From positions 2,976,001 to 3,040,000 of the forward strand of contig JANCIK010000010.1 of NCBI GenBank assembly GCA_028532985.1: a DNA stretch of 64,000 nt, written 5' to 3'. Made by a program: the position numbers and the translations under genes. Positions 1-12,400 of this stretch are shown one piece after another; positions within the stretch are counted from its first letter, which is position 1; every line of letters begins with the position of its first letter. The notes under the pieces were generated by a model. That model worked only from the letters and a program-made list of their open reading frames with translations. It made no database searches and had not been told where the DNA came from. Origin of the DNA: Stropharia rugosoannulata (taxonomy: Eukaryota; Basidiomycota; Agaricomycetes; Agaricales; Strophariaceae).

Positions 1-363
1 ATTATACCATTGCGTACTTACCAGCTCAAATGTAGAGTCATGTTTGTATGTATCCGGGCACCGGGGCACCCTGCGTTTGAGCTTTTACCGGTGTAAATAC
101 TCTACCGTGCCCCCCTTCGGTATAAGCCGCGCCAGCTCGAAAGCAGAATCACTGACAATGAGTCTTGTACTCTTCGGCGCTTGCAAGCCAATTGCGAGCA
201 ACTTGGGAGGAGAGGAGGCGCCCGGCTGGCCCGGGGCGGCAGCGGCACCAGCATGGTCACGTGGTAAAGTAAACGCGCTCCTGCAAGTTGCAGTGGTTCC
301 CTTAGTTCCAACATAATTCGGCCTACGATCTTGAAAGAGACTTCAAGATCCATTTGGGCATCC
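1..363. other. Upstream region of NUP192, possibly with 5' exons of a leftward gene
   Basis: This is the 5' flank of NUP192. On the minus strand a long frame without stops runs through about 350-100, and GGTAAGT-type donor-like sequences occur near 24-30 and 97. A divergently transcribed gene could therefore begin here and leave the window. No family motif is recognisable and no start codon is convincing. It is better treated as a promoter region unless transcript data say otherwise. Confidence 0.25.
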
Positions 364-3300
364 ATGAACAGCACACATCGTCTCAGGGAGTCCTTACTAC
401 GGGCGCTGTCGTCGCAGGATAGCCATGATGACGAGCAGGAGCTATTTGACCAGCTGATGGTTCAAAAGCCACATATACTGAAACTGTTCGATTTCGGCGC
501 CCGGAACCCACAAGAGCAAAAGGAGATTGAATCTGGTGGGTCTAAATTCTCTTTACTACAGGAAGTTATCTGACTGTGAACAGGAAAGCCCGTGATACAT
601 GGTCGCGCCATAAGTATCAACGCAGACTTCGCACGACAAGTAATATTTCTATCGCAGCAGCTGGGCTTGTCTGAAAAATATGTCGCGGAAATACTGCACG
701 ACGTTATGACCGACAACCCAAACATCACGTCTGTCAGTAGCATTGAAATGACTGTCGCCAACTACCATCAACGCCGGCGCGACCTCGTGGATTCAATAGG
801 ATTATTGCTGGAAGCCACTGAAGCTGCCGAGACAACGGACGCGTCGCCAACGTACAAGCGACTGGCGTACTTTGTGCGCACTCAGCTATTACCTGGAACG
901 CGAACGCCAGCGGGGGATATTGCATTACCCCAAAAAATGTTCAAGGAGATCGAGCAATTGGATACTGTCATTGCCAAGGCAGACATGGCAAAGAAAAGCG
1001 CTGGAAGTAATACTGTACCTCCCAATGGCCAGAGTAAGTCGATATACTCTTTTATATCACATTTCTGATTTACAATAGGTACCCCGGCTCTTGGTACGGA
1101 TATCCTCGGGGGGCGATATGATTCGTTGCGGTACGAACGTAGGAATCTCGGGATCGCCCTCTGCTCGATAGCACGATTGGGCTACATCTCAGCTAATGAA
1201 ATCAAACTCATCATTAATTGGCTCGCTGTGAACTCAAACCATCCTATTGTCTATTACTTGCTCACGACCATTTTCCTTACACTCGATCCTATCGACCCGG
1301 GGAACCCACTTTCTGCGAGCCGTCAGCACCTCTCTACCGACAATGATCTTGTCAGCTTTATGTCAAAGAAGCTCCAACCATCCGTAGCGTGGAAGGATCC
1401 TGCTCTGAAGGCAACCATCCTTTTGAAATGGACGTTGTTTTTAACGGAAGCAAGGCACAACGATTCAACTCTGGAACATCGAGACGGGTTCAAAACCGAT
1501 GAATTGGAGATGCACATATGGAATGCTGTTCAAGGCGACGCTTTCAAATTTTTGGCGCAGTCTGTCATATATATTGAAGAAAAGTCAAGCCGGCTGCCTG
1601 TACTTCAAATCTTGGATAAACCCACTTCTGATCAGCAAGACCTGCGCGAAGTACCACTCCCCGACTTCAAATTTGTCATTCTATCTTGCTTCGAAACACT
1701 TCTTCGTACGCTTATTACTCACGCCTCTTCTGAGCTCCGGAAAATCAAACAAAGGCAAGAGGATGTTGTTCTTGCCAACGCGCGGACAGACAGAAATCGA
1801 GCGTCCCGTTTCCCCTCATCCCAATCTCCCCCCACGGAACAATTAGAACCCAAGCTACGGCAAGACATCGCTGTTCTATACTCATTTATTGGCCTGTTAT
1901 ATTCCGCTCTCCCAGCTGAGAGTGCAATTCAGTTCTGGGGTTCCGGTCCAAGCTCTCGTCGCCCTACATTTCAGGAGTCTGTTGAAGCAACGTCTGGTCG
2001 TCTGCCCGCCTTCCTGCAATGGGCTGTATGGTCAACACCGAGCCAGGATCTTAATATGCTCACAGCTTTGTACGACATGCTCAGTGGGCTCGCAAACGGC
2101 GAGCAGTGCAGCGAACTAGCGTATAACTTTATGGCTCGTGGTGGAGGTGAAGTTCTTCAGGGCAGTTCTCTTTCTTCTTCGTCTGCCTCAGGTCCATCGG
2201 TTTCGTGGTCTGTCATTTTTGGAATCCTGGAAACTTGGATTACAAATTCATCAAATCCGAAAAACCAGGCCCATGCTCAACCACGGGCTAATATGAGTAC
2301 GACGTTTGGGACCTCTTTCCAGAATCTGGCACCACCCCCGCAGGCTCCAGCAGAATTTGTAATCAGGGCCGAAGACGTCTTGTTAGCGCGCTCCTTCCTT
2401 CGAATGTTATCGACTGTTGTCACGCACTCAGTAGCAGTTCGAAAAACGATAGCAGGTCATGGTCACTTTAGAGCCATTCCAACGTTAATTTCCCTGATCC
2501 CTTTGGGTATTCCACTGGAGCTAAAGGGTGCTATCTTCGAGACGCTGTCTGCCTTCTGCGAGCCAGGAGCCGGTGTCGCCGGTGTGGAAATTTGCAAGGC
2601 CGTCTGGACCCTTATGGAACGGCTAGAGGTTATCAATGTCCGGATAAACCCTGCAGGCGGTTTCGGATTAACTCTCGCAGCAACCAGAGGTGTTGAAATG
2701 GAACTAGAAGAAGTTGAATCCACCCACCGGTTATATCCCTCAACTATCCCTTTTTTGAAACTTTTGGCAACTTTGATTCATACCCCGAAGCAGCTGTCAT
2801 CGCAAGAGCTTACCACAGCGAGGGAACCTCTCAATACGATACCAGAGAATCTTGGGCAGCCTTACCGACTGCCGGGAATTTCGCCCTTCACAAACTTCGT
2901 CATCGATACGGTGTTTGCCAACATTCCCAACCGAGATTATTCTCGATCTTCTGACAGGTGGCACATCAACGACCTCTGTTTGACGTTCATTGAGCGTAGT
3001 TTGGCTGGATTCAACTTGGAGTCTCTAGTTACTGCCCCAAGCGACACACCTCTCAAACTAGAGAGCATTGTCCCTCTTCTTGTACATCCTGGCTACGACA
3101 TCATGAAGCGAATGCTTACCAGCACACCCCTCCAGTCCACAATCTTAGCATACATCGTAGAAGGCCTTGAAGGGTTCGAGCGGGGATTTTCTGATGAGGA
3201 GCCGTTTTTCCGCACGACTATCACTCGTGTGTTGAGAATCGTGCATCGAGTCTTGGAAATTCAAGATATCTTTTTGGATGTTTTCATTCCCCTCCTTGCC

Positions 3301-6300
3301 GATTTCAACAGCGCTCAGTACATCGGACAGGTGTACTCTCGTTCGTATTTTATTCGTTTCGACCAGGCTCTGGCCTTTAGCGCCTCTTCCATTCCGTCAA
3401 TTGCAACCTACATGGCTTACCCAGCGTATCCGGAGGTCGTTCTTCTCTCGGTCAAGATCATTGCCAAGCTGTCTCTTTCAACCTCCCCGTCGACGCTCCT
3501 TACTCTCATTCAGAGGAGCCCAGATTCAGAGCGCATCTTATCTGGCTTTGCAAAGATTATGAATTCTGAATCTATGGACGATATCGCAAAGGAAGACGCT
3601 GAGCGGCTGACTGGTGCTGGAGCACCTGTGATAGATGCATCGTCGGAGTCGCTGGAGCAAGATATCCGACTTGCTGCTTTGGACTTGCTTATTCAAGATA
3701 CAGAAGCGAATCGCCCCTACCCTAATATCGCCCACTACTTCCTCTTTGGTGGTAAAGGGAACGAGCAAGTAATTCAAGACCCTCATGCTCTGGGTGCCCG
3801 ACAAACTAGCATTCACGTACTTCTTGATCTTATTAATGCTGGTGTTCCGCGACTTAAGACGAGGAGAGAGCGGGAGGGCAGCCATGCACATGCAGTACCC
3901 CTTTTCAGCGCACTTCCAGAGCTTGCAGAGCGATGCTATCGTGTTATCTACCAGCTCTGTGTGCATCGACAGACAACCGACTTCACGTGCCGATATCTAC
4001 GCAGCCGCGAAGATTTCTTTGCGCGTCAACTTGCGAGGGTACCTGCTCGTGCACCGGAGACTCTACAGATCCCTGCCATTCAGTTGCAGTACTCGGACGG
4101 TTCCCGTGAGACGACAACAGTGTCTTCACTGAGCGCCTTCCTGCGTCTACGATCTTACATCTTTGATCTGGTCGCCCTAGAGCTTCACGTTCTCACCAAC
4201 AAAGGATTGTTCAAAGCTGTTTCTGAACTTTTAGAAATCCTTTTCGGCACCAACACGGAGGTGGAGGAAGAGTACGACTATTCTACCTTCCATGAGCTGG
4301 GCCAGTCGCCAATGCGCCTGATCGATTTCCTACAGTCTCTGATGTTTGATTGGGCAGACAGCCTCTCGGTGGAACATGTCGACATGACTTACTTGAACCA
4401 GATCAACCTACAGTCATGTATTCGCAAAGAGGCGTCCGGGTGCGAGGTTGTCGATCGTACCGCCCTAGTTCAACTTTTGTCAACTGCGAAGGCCGAGTTC
4501 CATGCAAAGGGTACCGTCGCAACACAGGCGCAAAATGACAAGCTCAACGCCGAGATACTCTATGTTCTAGGGAGCTGCGCTGTCGAGAACCATCGACGTC
4601 AGGTTTCTTATGCGCGGGTCACGAGCTTCGAAGCCTGGAGGAGGCTACTGGACCTAGCCTTGACAAAATGCTTTGATCGCTTACCGCACAACCGTAGGGA
4701 GAGTATGCTCTTCGACCTCCTTCACGTTCTCCCTGCTGCGATGCAGTCTGGAAACATCGAAGAAAACACAGCTGTACTGCTTTCGGAAGCGACTTTGTCT
4801 TCAATAACGAAGTTGAGGGAAGATAGACAACAACAGGCCATTCTTCAATCTTTGGGAAGCGATTCAGAGTCCAGTTCGCTGCCTACTGAGCGGCTGCATA
4901 CCATTCTCCGTAACATCCAGAACACTATTCTGGATAACAACCATGTGGAACTTGTTCGCGGAAATTTGTATGCGGCACTCATTAATCTTTTCAACCTGAT
5001 CAGATCGCCTCATGAAGTCGACGCTCAATCCGAAGCGCTGTCCAAGTCTTTTGGTTCTTCTCTCCTTCATTCATCCTTGAGAAGTAGTACATACCTCCGC
5101 CAAAACTCAGTTGCTCCATCGGTGGCGAGTGGCCATAGCTCTCAGTCGATCTCTCTAGAGCTCAGTTGCCTTAACATCATGAAGCCAAGTATGGAACGAT
5201 TGATTGCCTCCGTGTCTAGGGATGCCATCGACGGAACTGAAGTATGGAAAACGGTCGCGTTCATGTTGCTTGACGCGATAGTGCAGCTTTCTAGTCTTGA
5301 GAAGCAACATACCGTCCTCAACCTTCTTTGCCGCCATGGTGTTTTGAAGAACTTCGTTCAGAGTATCAAGGATTCAGATAAGAGGCTTCAAGGAGTTCTT
5401 AAACCCGATCCCGGTATGAATTATCACTTGTTCAGCATGACATTTCCGCTGACCATCCTGAAGATGACTTAAATTCTTTATTTGTCTACGAAGCGAAGAT
5501 GTCGTTGTTTATACGGATATCACAATCCCGTGCTGGAGCTGAGCGACTTCTAGAGTCTCAATTGTTACCTATCCTTGCTCAATGTGACTACCTTGATACT
5601 CGACCCGAAGCGGATCAGGCATTTATAGGTATGTTTGGAATATCTACTACCTATAACCCTTTCTTACCAATACATTATGCAGATCGAGATTCCTTCCTTC
5701 CCTCGGCTATTCAGCGATACCATCAGCTGTTAATGCCCGCTCTGCAGGTAGTCGATGGGGTTGTCGCGTCTCTTGGGACGCGTCATGCCTCGGCAACCCA
5801 GCAGGCACTCAACTTCCTCTCGACACACGGGTCCACCATTGCCATTCTCCTAAAAAATGAGGATGAGTACGCGACTTTGCCTACACTGGAAGAGCTGCAT
5901 CTCGTTATCGCTCTGTGCACCAGCATCCTTCCGTCGGTTCCTAAAACAGAAGTCGTACGTTCTCGTATCACCTGTTGTATGACTTATGCTAAATTGGGCT
6001 ACTAGCTCTCACCTAATTCCGGTTTCGGTGCTATTCATCATGCTATCCTTGCTCTTTCGGCGAGATGTTTAGGACGAGGCAAAACGTTCGCGCATATAGT
6101 TCCCTACACCGAGACGGAAACCCAATTTAGTCAAACAGTCACATTTGGTAAGATTTTTGCTCTCCTCGCATAGAACCGAAAGTGACATGAAACAGGTTAT
6201 GGTTCTCAATCGCGTTTTGAAGTAGAGACGCAACGTAAGGACCGCCTACTGTGCAAAACTGTTATATCCTATATTGGTGCTGCGGCTGATTTTACCGGTA

Positions 6301-7199
6301 CGTCTACTTAACTCCCCTGCGATTAAGTGCGTATGAATTTTTGTTATTTATCACACGGTACACAGAACCCGAGATTACGCTTGTCCTTTCTCCGATAACA
6401 CACCGCCCACGCAATGAGGATCGCACGACGCACTTTGCTAGTAAATATTATTTCTAAGCATATCGTTTTATACCTAACTGACCCACTTTCAGCAACTATA
6501 CCCACCGTTGGCGACGCCCTGGTGGCCCTGGAGAACATATGTAATGATTTCTCAGCAACTCTCAAGCAGGTTGCAGATATTGGGGCTGAATTGGCAAACA
6601 AGGATCAGATGAGCTCTGACAGTGCAAATGAGGTAGATTCCACGTTATTTCACAAATTCTGATTTACTCACCAGGCAATTTACAGATCCTTCGAGAAATT
6701 GATCCAGTGCTACTGCGCGACCTAGCCCCGCCGCAAAGGCATGCCTTACTGGAGCGTGAATTAAGGTCGACACAGGAAGCCATCGTAGCAAGTGCAAAAG
6801 TTTCACTCTCCGCATTGGAGATGCTTTTGCTGCTATTGTGGCGCCATGTCGCGTACTATTCCGCACCTGGTGCACCTCCTGCCCAAGCAACAGTGGGAAA
6901 TGCACTGCGGTTGCTCGCCAACTCTGACTCCGAGGGCTTCCAACGCGAGGTAGGCACGCGGATAAGCAGTGTTGTAGCAAAAATACAGGGTCTGGATGTG
7001 GTACGCCTTCCTCCCCATTACTTTTTCGATCTGGTGTGCTTACATAGACTCACTTTATCAGGATACAGAAGTCTTTGGCCGTAGCTGGGAGGATAATCGC
7101 GGCTACCTTGAAATTATGTGTAGACGGCTAAAAGAGAGTGCTGGGCTGGAGGCTGATGACAGGGATGGTGGTGTCTCGATGGATGGAGAGACTCAGTAG
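364..7199 (+). CDS. NUP192: Nucleoporin NUP192 (Nup205 family), inner ring of the nuclear pore
   Basis: Large alpha-solenoid scaffold nucleoporin of the Nup186/Nup192/Nup205 family, part of the inner ring that lines the transport channel. I read 11 exons: 364-535, 584-1033, 1079-5413, 5464-5628, 5683-5954, 6006-6147, 6196-6297, 6366-6440, 6493-6632, 6686-7000 and 7062-7199. They sum to 2102 codons with every junction in phase (2101 residues), close to the family's usual size. The conserved N-terminal block around INADFARQVIFLSQQLGL and the later VYEAKMSLFIRISQS block are typical. Introns are 45-70 nt. The ATG at 364 is chosen because it opens the frame of the conserved N-terminus. The frame is undamaged, as expected for an essential gene. 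The stop lies about 450 bp from the convergent SFT2 gene. Confidence 0.93.
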
Positions 7200-7645
7200 T
7201 AGTTAGGCCTTGTAAAATTACATGTTGTGAACCCATCTGGAATCTTGCTTGCCTGTTTTGCTTGCACAACATATGTACCATTTCCAGTTTGTTTCCCTGT
7301 TCTGACACGCAAATGAGAGTTTAGATACGTAATGTGTATACAGATACGTATTAATCGCCCGAAAGTTTCAAATGACTTATAAAAAGAAAGTTAGAAATAC
7401 AAACACAATAACACTGCTCTTCGACTAGCCACATGGACATGGGGGTAGGCTGTGTCATTGTGATATAGCGCGCAGCCGTAGCTGCAGCCGCATTCTCCCC
7501 ACCACCGAATCATGGCCGGCATAGTGGAACAAGTACACGTCGAAGAACAACACGATCCCACTCAACTTCGGACATACGGCCACTCCCATTCCCTTGTCTG
7601 ACGCGTCATCTTGCAAAACACCCGCCGATCCAAGCACACCAAATA
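7200..7645. other. Convergent 3' region between NUP192 and SFT2
   Basis: Short AT-rich stretch holding the 3' ends of two convergent genes. Open frames here are shadows without family similarity or splice support. I see no repeat or RNA gene. Confidence 0.5.
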
Positions 7646-8685
7646 CTATCGTGGCAGAAGGCTTCCTGCTCCGCGCAGTGCTAATGAACCTCCCACGCGG
7701 AGTGTCTGCGTTCCTCCTGGGAAGTAGGCAAGGACGTAGGCGACGAGAGCAACCACCTGTTTATACATTGTCAACATTTTCTCCCGGCCTCAGTTTGATA
7801 ACAGGATAAAAGAGGCTCGGACAATTTCATGGGAAGTGCTGCAGTAGTAGCAAACTTGGCTTCATCCCTCGAAGCCAAAGCCTCCAAGCCCATAGGTTGT
7901 TAAAGTAGAATAACATATTACATACCTGGATGGCACCCGCAATCAGTGATCCTAGGTAACTTTGCGGACCGAGCGCGAAGTAGAGAGTGAGGCCGAGACT
8001 AGAGAAGTAAACCGCGGAAAATGGGAGACGCTCAGCAGACACGAGGTGCTTGATGTGGTTCCAAGGACCGATTAGTACCGAGAATCTGTTAGGTTGACAT
8101 AAAATACGTATGCTGACAGTGCAACACATATACGCACCCAAACATGACAAGTAGACTGCCCAAACTAAGTCACCAATCTCAGATGTCAGCGCCTTCCTTT
8201 TGCCGTACTAGTAACCACCTCACCTAAATGACAACGCGAACTTTGCTGGCCTAATAGACAACGAGCATACACGAGAGTTAGCTGTGTCCTGCCCTCAAAA
8301 TGCCAAAGCATATCGCACCGCATCGCCAGAAAAGGGAGAGTTAAGAACGCGACGAAGAAACACACTGCAGCGCCAATCAAACAGCCTCCAAATCCGAGCA
8401 ATCTGCACCAGCCAAGCATCAGCAGGCGCAGAAAAAATGCGTCGGGCATTGCCCGGCTCACCTCTCCCACCGCGAAAGGGCGAACCAGGCCTGCTCCTCC
8501 GGTGCTTGCTCGCTATTCCGCAGCGGAATGTAGTCCCCCGCGACTGCATTGTAGAATCGTGAAAATGGGTTCCCACCCCCGCTGTTGTTTGCCTGTGCCT
8601 GCGGTGAGTCGTCTGTCGTCCCCCGCGCCCAGCGAAACTGCGACAGGTTCGCGCGGAAGGATTGCTCGGCTGACGCCTGGGGCAT
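7646..8685 (-). CDS. SFT2: SFT2-family Golgi/endosome vesicle-transport membrane protein
   Basis: Small four-helix membrane protein of the Got1/Sft2 family, which supports retrograde fusion of endosome-derived vesicles with the Golgi. Six exons on the minus strand: 8685-8462, 8402-8319, 8250-8224, 8164-8138, 8085-7926 and 7756-7646. They add to 211 codons (210 residues) with all phases matching. Family landmarks are the block LLGFGGCLIGAAVCFFVAF, then FALSFSLGSLLVMFG built from two 27-nt exons, then PQSYLGS, and the terminal YFPGGTQTLRVGGSLALRG ending in GSLLPR. The hydrophilic N-terminus (about 75 residues) is cytosolic by family. The two tiny exons are easily missed by automated prediction. 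Confidence 0.93.
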
Positions 8686-9430
8686 TTATCGTCTGTTGGG
8701 ATCCTAGCTTATGGAGCGATACTGATAGCTGAGGGGCGAACTAGTACGAACTAATACGAATCGGATGGTTGTGGAGATGGAGAGAGCTGGGTTGGAGCTA
8801 GGCGTCGCTGCGCACTGTACGTCGGCTGTACGCGTATTTACTGTACCATTGGCCACATCATCCGGACCCAGGATGGCCGGCCCGAGCGGCATCCGGTAAG
8901 CGCGCGCGAGCTTGGCCCGAGCCAATCTTCAAATCAACTTCAAATCGATTTCTTCAAATTTGGGAAAAAGACAAAGTTGCAAAGAATTCTGTGGAATTAT
9001 GGAATTTATGGCTCGTTATATGTGGCACTTTACCTCACTCTACTTTACTTTGCTTCAACTTTGCTTGACTGAAATTTAATTTGATTACTGATTAAACATC
9101 CTGCTCGGCCAATGCTCGGCAACAAATACCAACAACATACGAACCTCACACATTCAATTTCCCTTACCCCACCGCTCTGATACCGATAAGTAGGACTTGA
9201 GCTCTTATTCCCTGCTGTAGTTTGTAAATAAGAAAATACAAATGAAATAGCAGGCTTGCCCAGACTTGGCCTGGACATACACGTGCCAGTATCGTCGAGA
9301 ATGAATAAGACCCTAAATTAGCATGCACAGCATGCTTGTCAAGTGCTCGTCAATAGCAACTAGTAGCCGTACATTTCATCGTTCTACTCGAGTATATAAG
9401 TATTTCGTCTTGGTACTTACATTCCTTGCG
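8686..9430. promoter_or_regulatory. Divergent promoter region between SFT2 and the TPR-CHAT gene
   Basis: About 745 bp between two divergent starts. A TATATAAG box sits at 9393-9400, just over 30 bp before the ATG of the TPR-CHAT gene, implying a very short leader or a slightly different start. The rest is AT-rich without a recognisable gene. Confidence 0.45.
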
Positions 9431-12400
9431 ATGAACGGATCCCCGAATGACTTCGAAACACATTCGAACCATGTTAGTATTACTTAGTAATTACCTTAGC
9501 TGTAGTCACACAATCTGACCTGATTTTGCAAGGTTGTATACGAACAAGAAGGAACTAGTAGCAGAAATCAGAAATCAGCTGAGGCTGAAAAGGATTTCCT
9601 GAAAGAAAAGGAAGCAGCAGAAATGGCAGTCAAAAACATCACCTTGGCTGTGACGAAAATGAAGGAATGCGTGAATAGCCTACCGGTACAGAATTTGAAT
9701 GACGCTGTAGGCTCTTTTCGCAAGGCATACAGCGAGTTTCCTGCATGGCAAAGTCTTCGATACGACGCATACAGTGGCTTGGCGTATGCATTGGGCGTAC
9801 GATTTATATACATTGGCCAGTTCGACGACTACATCGAATTTGTTGGACTCATTCAGTCGCAGATGGACAACATAAAAGCCTATCCCGATGATAAGAGCAA
9901 CGTGGGTTCTCTGAAAAATATTTATGTTAAGATCTTCATGATATCCCCTAGGCAATCCCGATCCTTGATGAACTCGGTACAACTACCAAAGAAGCGTATG
10001 AATCAGCACATAAATCGCTCGATGCGTTTCATAAGCGCTTACCTGGGACGGTTCTTGAAGAGATCATAAATCTCTTGAAACCAGCAATTGAAGTGCTCCA
10101 GATCTACGGCTCGGAAGCATACGACATATTGGCATTGGCATTATTGACCCTCGCTAAGGCACAGTACGCAGCGTTCCATCTTGCAGATGTTACTACATCC
10201 CGTCTAGCGAATGCTACATCAAGTCTGACAGACATTATCAAGATTCGACCGACACGCGACGTGCCTTTCTCCTTGGACTACACCATCGATGCCTACTACT
10301 TTATAATGATGCATGAGCAAGCTGAAATAAATTTGGATGAGGAGATAGCAAACCTGCAGAATGAAGGTGAGACTGGAAATGCGGACACCAAAGAGGAGGT
10401 AAATCAAACATAACCTTCACCGATCACGGACTCATAGTTCTCGTTCACCAATAGGTCCTCTCGACCCAGGTTGAAGAACGTTCGGAAACTCAAACAGCGC
10501 CGGAGGAGAAAAAGGTGCGTAATAATATTTTGTAAATACTTGTTTACGTCATGTTTACATTATTTTTATGTGTTTACTATTATGTTTGTCCGTTCGCCAC
10601 TGTTGTCTAGGTTTCTTTAACTTCACCCACCACCACGAACATTTCTAAGTCAGTCAAGAGCGCAGACCCCTTTGATTCACTGCCGGAAGATCAAATATTG
10701 CAACCCGAAGAGCTGGAAGATGAAACGATTACGGAACTCATTTTATTTGCATCCTCCTTACTAGCGGCATGCAAGCTCGAACTACCACTTCAAGTTCTTC
10801 AATCAAACATTGAGATGCTCCGTCGAGCTCTCTGTGATGCGTCCGACACACACCCAGTACGTCCTGAACTACTCAAGGATCTTGGGTTCGCTCTTGCACT
10901 TGATTATATGCATTCTGGTGACACCAAGTCATGTATGGCATCAATCGGTCTCCTATGTTCTGGAAAAATCTATGAAACAAACGATGTGAGCACATACTAG
11001 CCTCAACAGTATTAGTAGACTCTAATACTGTAAACAGAGCAGTAAAGCTACCGGAGGATCGCCGCTTTCAGAAGGCAGTATATATGTTATCAAATCAGCA
11101 GCGAAAGCAAGTCTGGACACCATTCATAATGCTGTTTCCCTCAGCGCTCTGAACACTGTCGTTTTCGTTCTGTCCTGGGTTATAGTTGGTACAAGCGATC
11201 AACACCCTCTCTACATGATGACTTTGTTGCATTTGTCCGATGCACTTTTCCTTCGCTTCCATGTAGCACGCCAAAGGGACGATCTCGAAAGCGCCATACG
11301 ATTCGTGAAGCACGCTGGGACTTATGATGCTGCGCAAAATACATTTTATATTCGACACCACTTATTTTTCAGGTCTTTTGTCTTGATGATGACACACGCA
11401 GATCTCTCGGGTGATACGGACGAGTTCCGGGAAGTCCTTGAGCACGTAGGAGATATTGAACTAGAATTGAAGAAACCTTCTGTGCCCACGTCTGACCCAA
11501 ACTCGTTCCTTGCGGAGACTGGATACAACCATGACATTCACTCTAACAACGCCGAGCTGGTGAGCAAGGAAATCCAGCATAGTCGAAATGTACTGGCAAA
11601 AAGCATCGTCGGCACTGCTTTTTATTGTTCCTCTGCGTCCACGTTAGCCTCTTTACTGTCCTTCCAGTTCGAAGAGCAATATAGGCGAGCCGATATGGAT
11701 GAAGCAATGTCCTGGGCCGAGTTGGCGCTTAACCTCACGCCCGAGTCTTCTCCCGAGCGTCCTGCTAGATTGAAAATCCTAGCACGCCTGCTTTCGGATC
11801 GATTCAGTGAGGGCAATGTGCTGAATGATCTGGAGACAGCCTTGCTTCTGATGAGGAAATCTCTTAAAATCACTCCTCCTGACCATCCACGTCGTTGGGA
11901 GTACCTCGTTGAGCTTGGACAGGTTCTTCTGGAACACTTTGAACAGCACGGTGATTTGACTACTCTGGAAGAAGTTATCCGGTTACAGGTTCAGGCTCGC
12001 AAACTAGTATCTAAGGATGATCCTGGTGAGCATGTGCTCCTTAACACTCTTGGACTTGCACTCGCTAGACGCTATGAATGCGTAACTGGGCTTGAGAGAG
12101 ATCTGGATGAGGCAACCGAAGTGCTAAGAGCAGCCATGGCCTTAACACCGCGTGGGCATCGTGGAAGGCTTCAATCTTTGTGTAATCTGGGAGGAGCTTT
12201 ATATCTCCGATTCGAGCTCACCGGTCAGCGAAGCTTCCTGGAAAAAGCCATCGCGCTGCGTCAAGAAGCCCTAAAGCTAGTTATCCACCCCGGAAATTCC
12301 TCGCATCTGTCCTTGGTTGAGAATTTGTCGATGCTCTTAAGCACTCGTTACAGACTCACTGGTGAGCGGGACGACATCGACAATGCCGTTTCACTGGCCA

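Noticed and set aside
3538..3966. 142-codon minus-strand open frame
   Set aside because: Lies wholly inside the NUP192 main exon on the other strand; low-complexity shadow.
9902..9951. A 26-nt intron (GTTAAG to CCCTAG) in the TPR-CHAT gene
   Set aside because: An alternative 50-nt intron starting at GTGGGT 9902 and using the same acceptor keeps the frame and has the normal length, so the very short intron is unnecessary.
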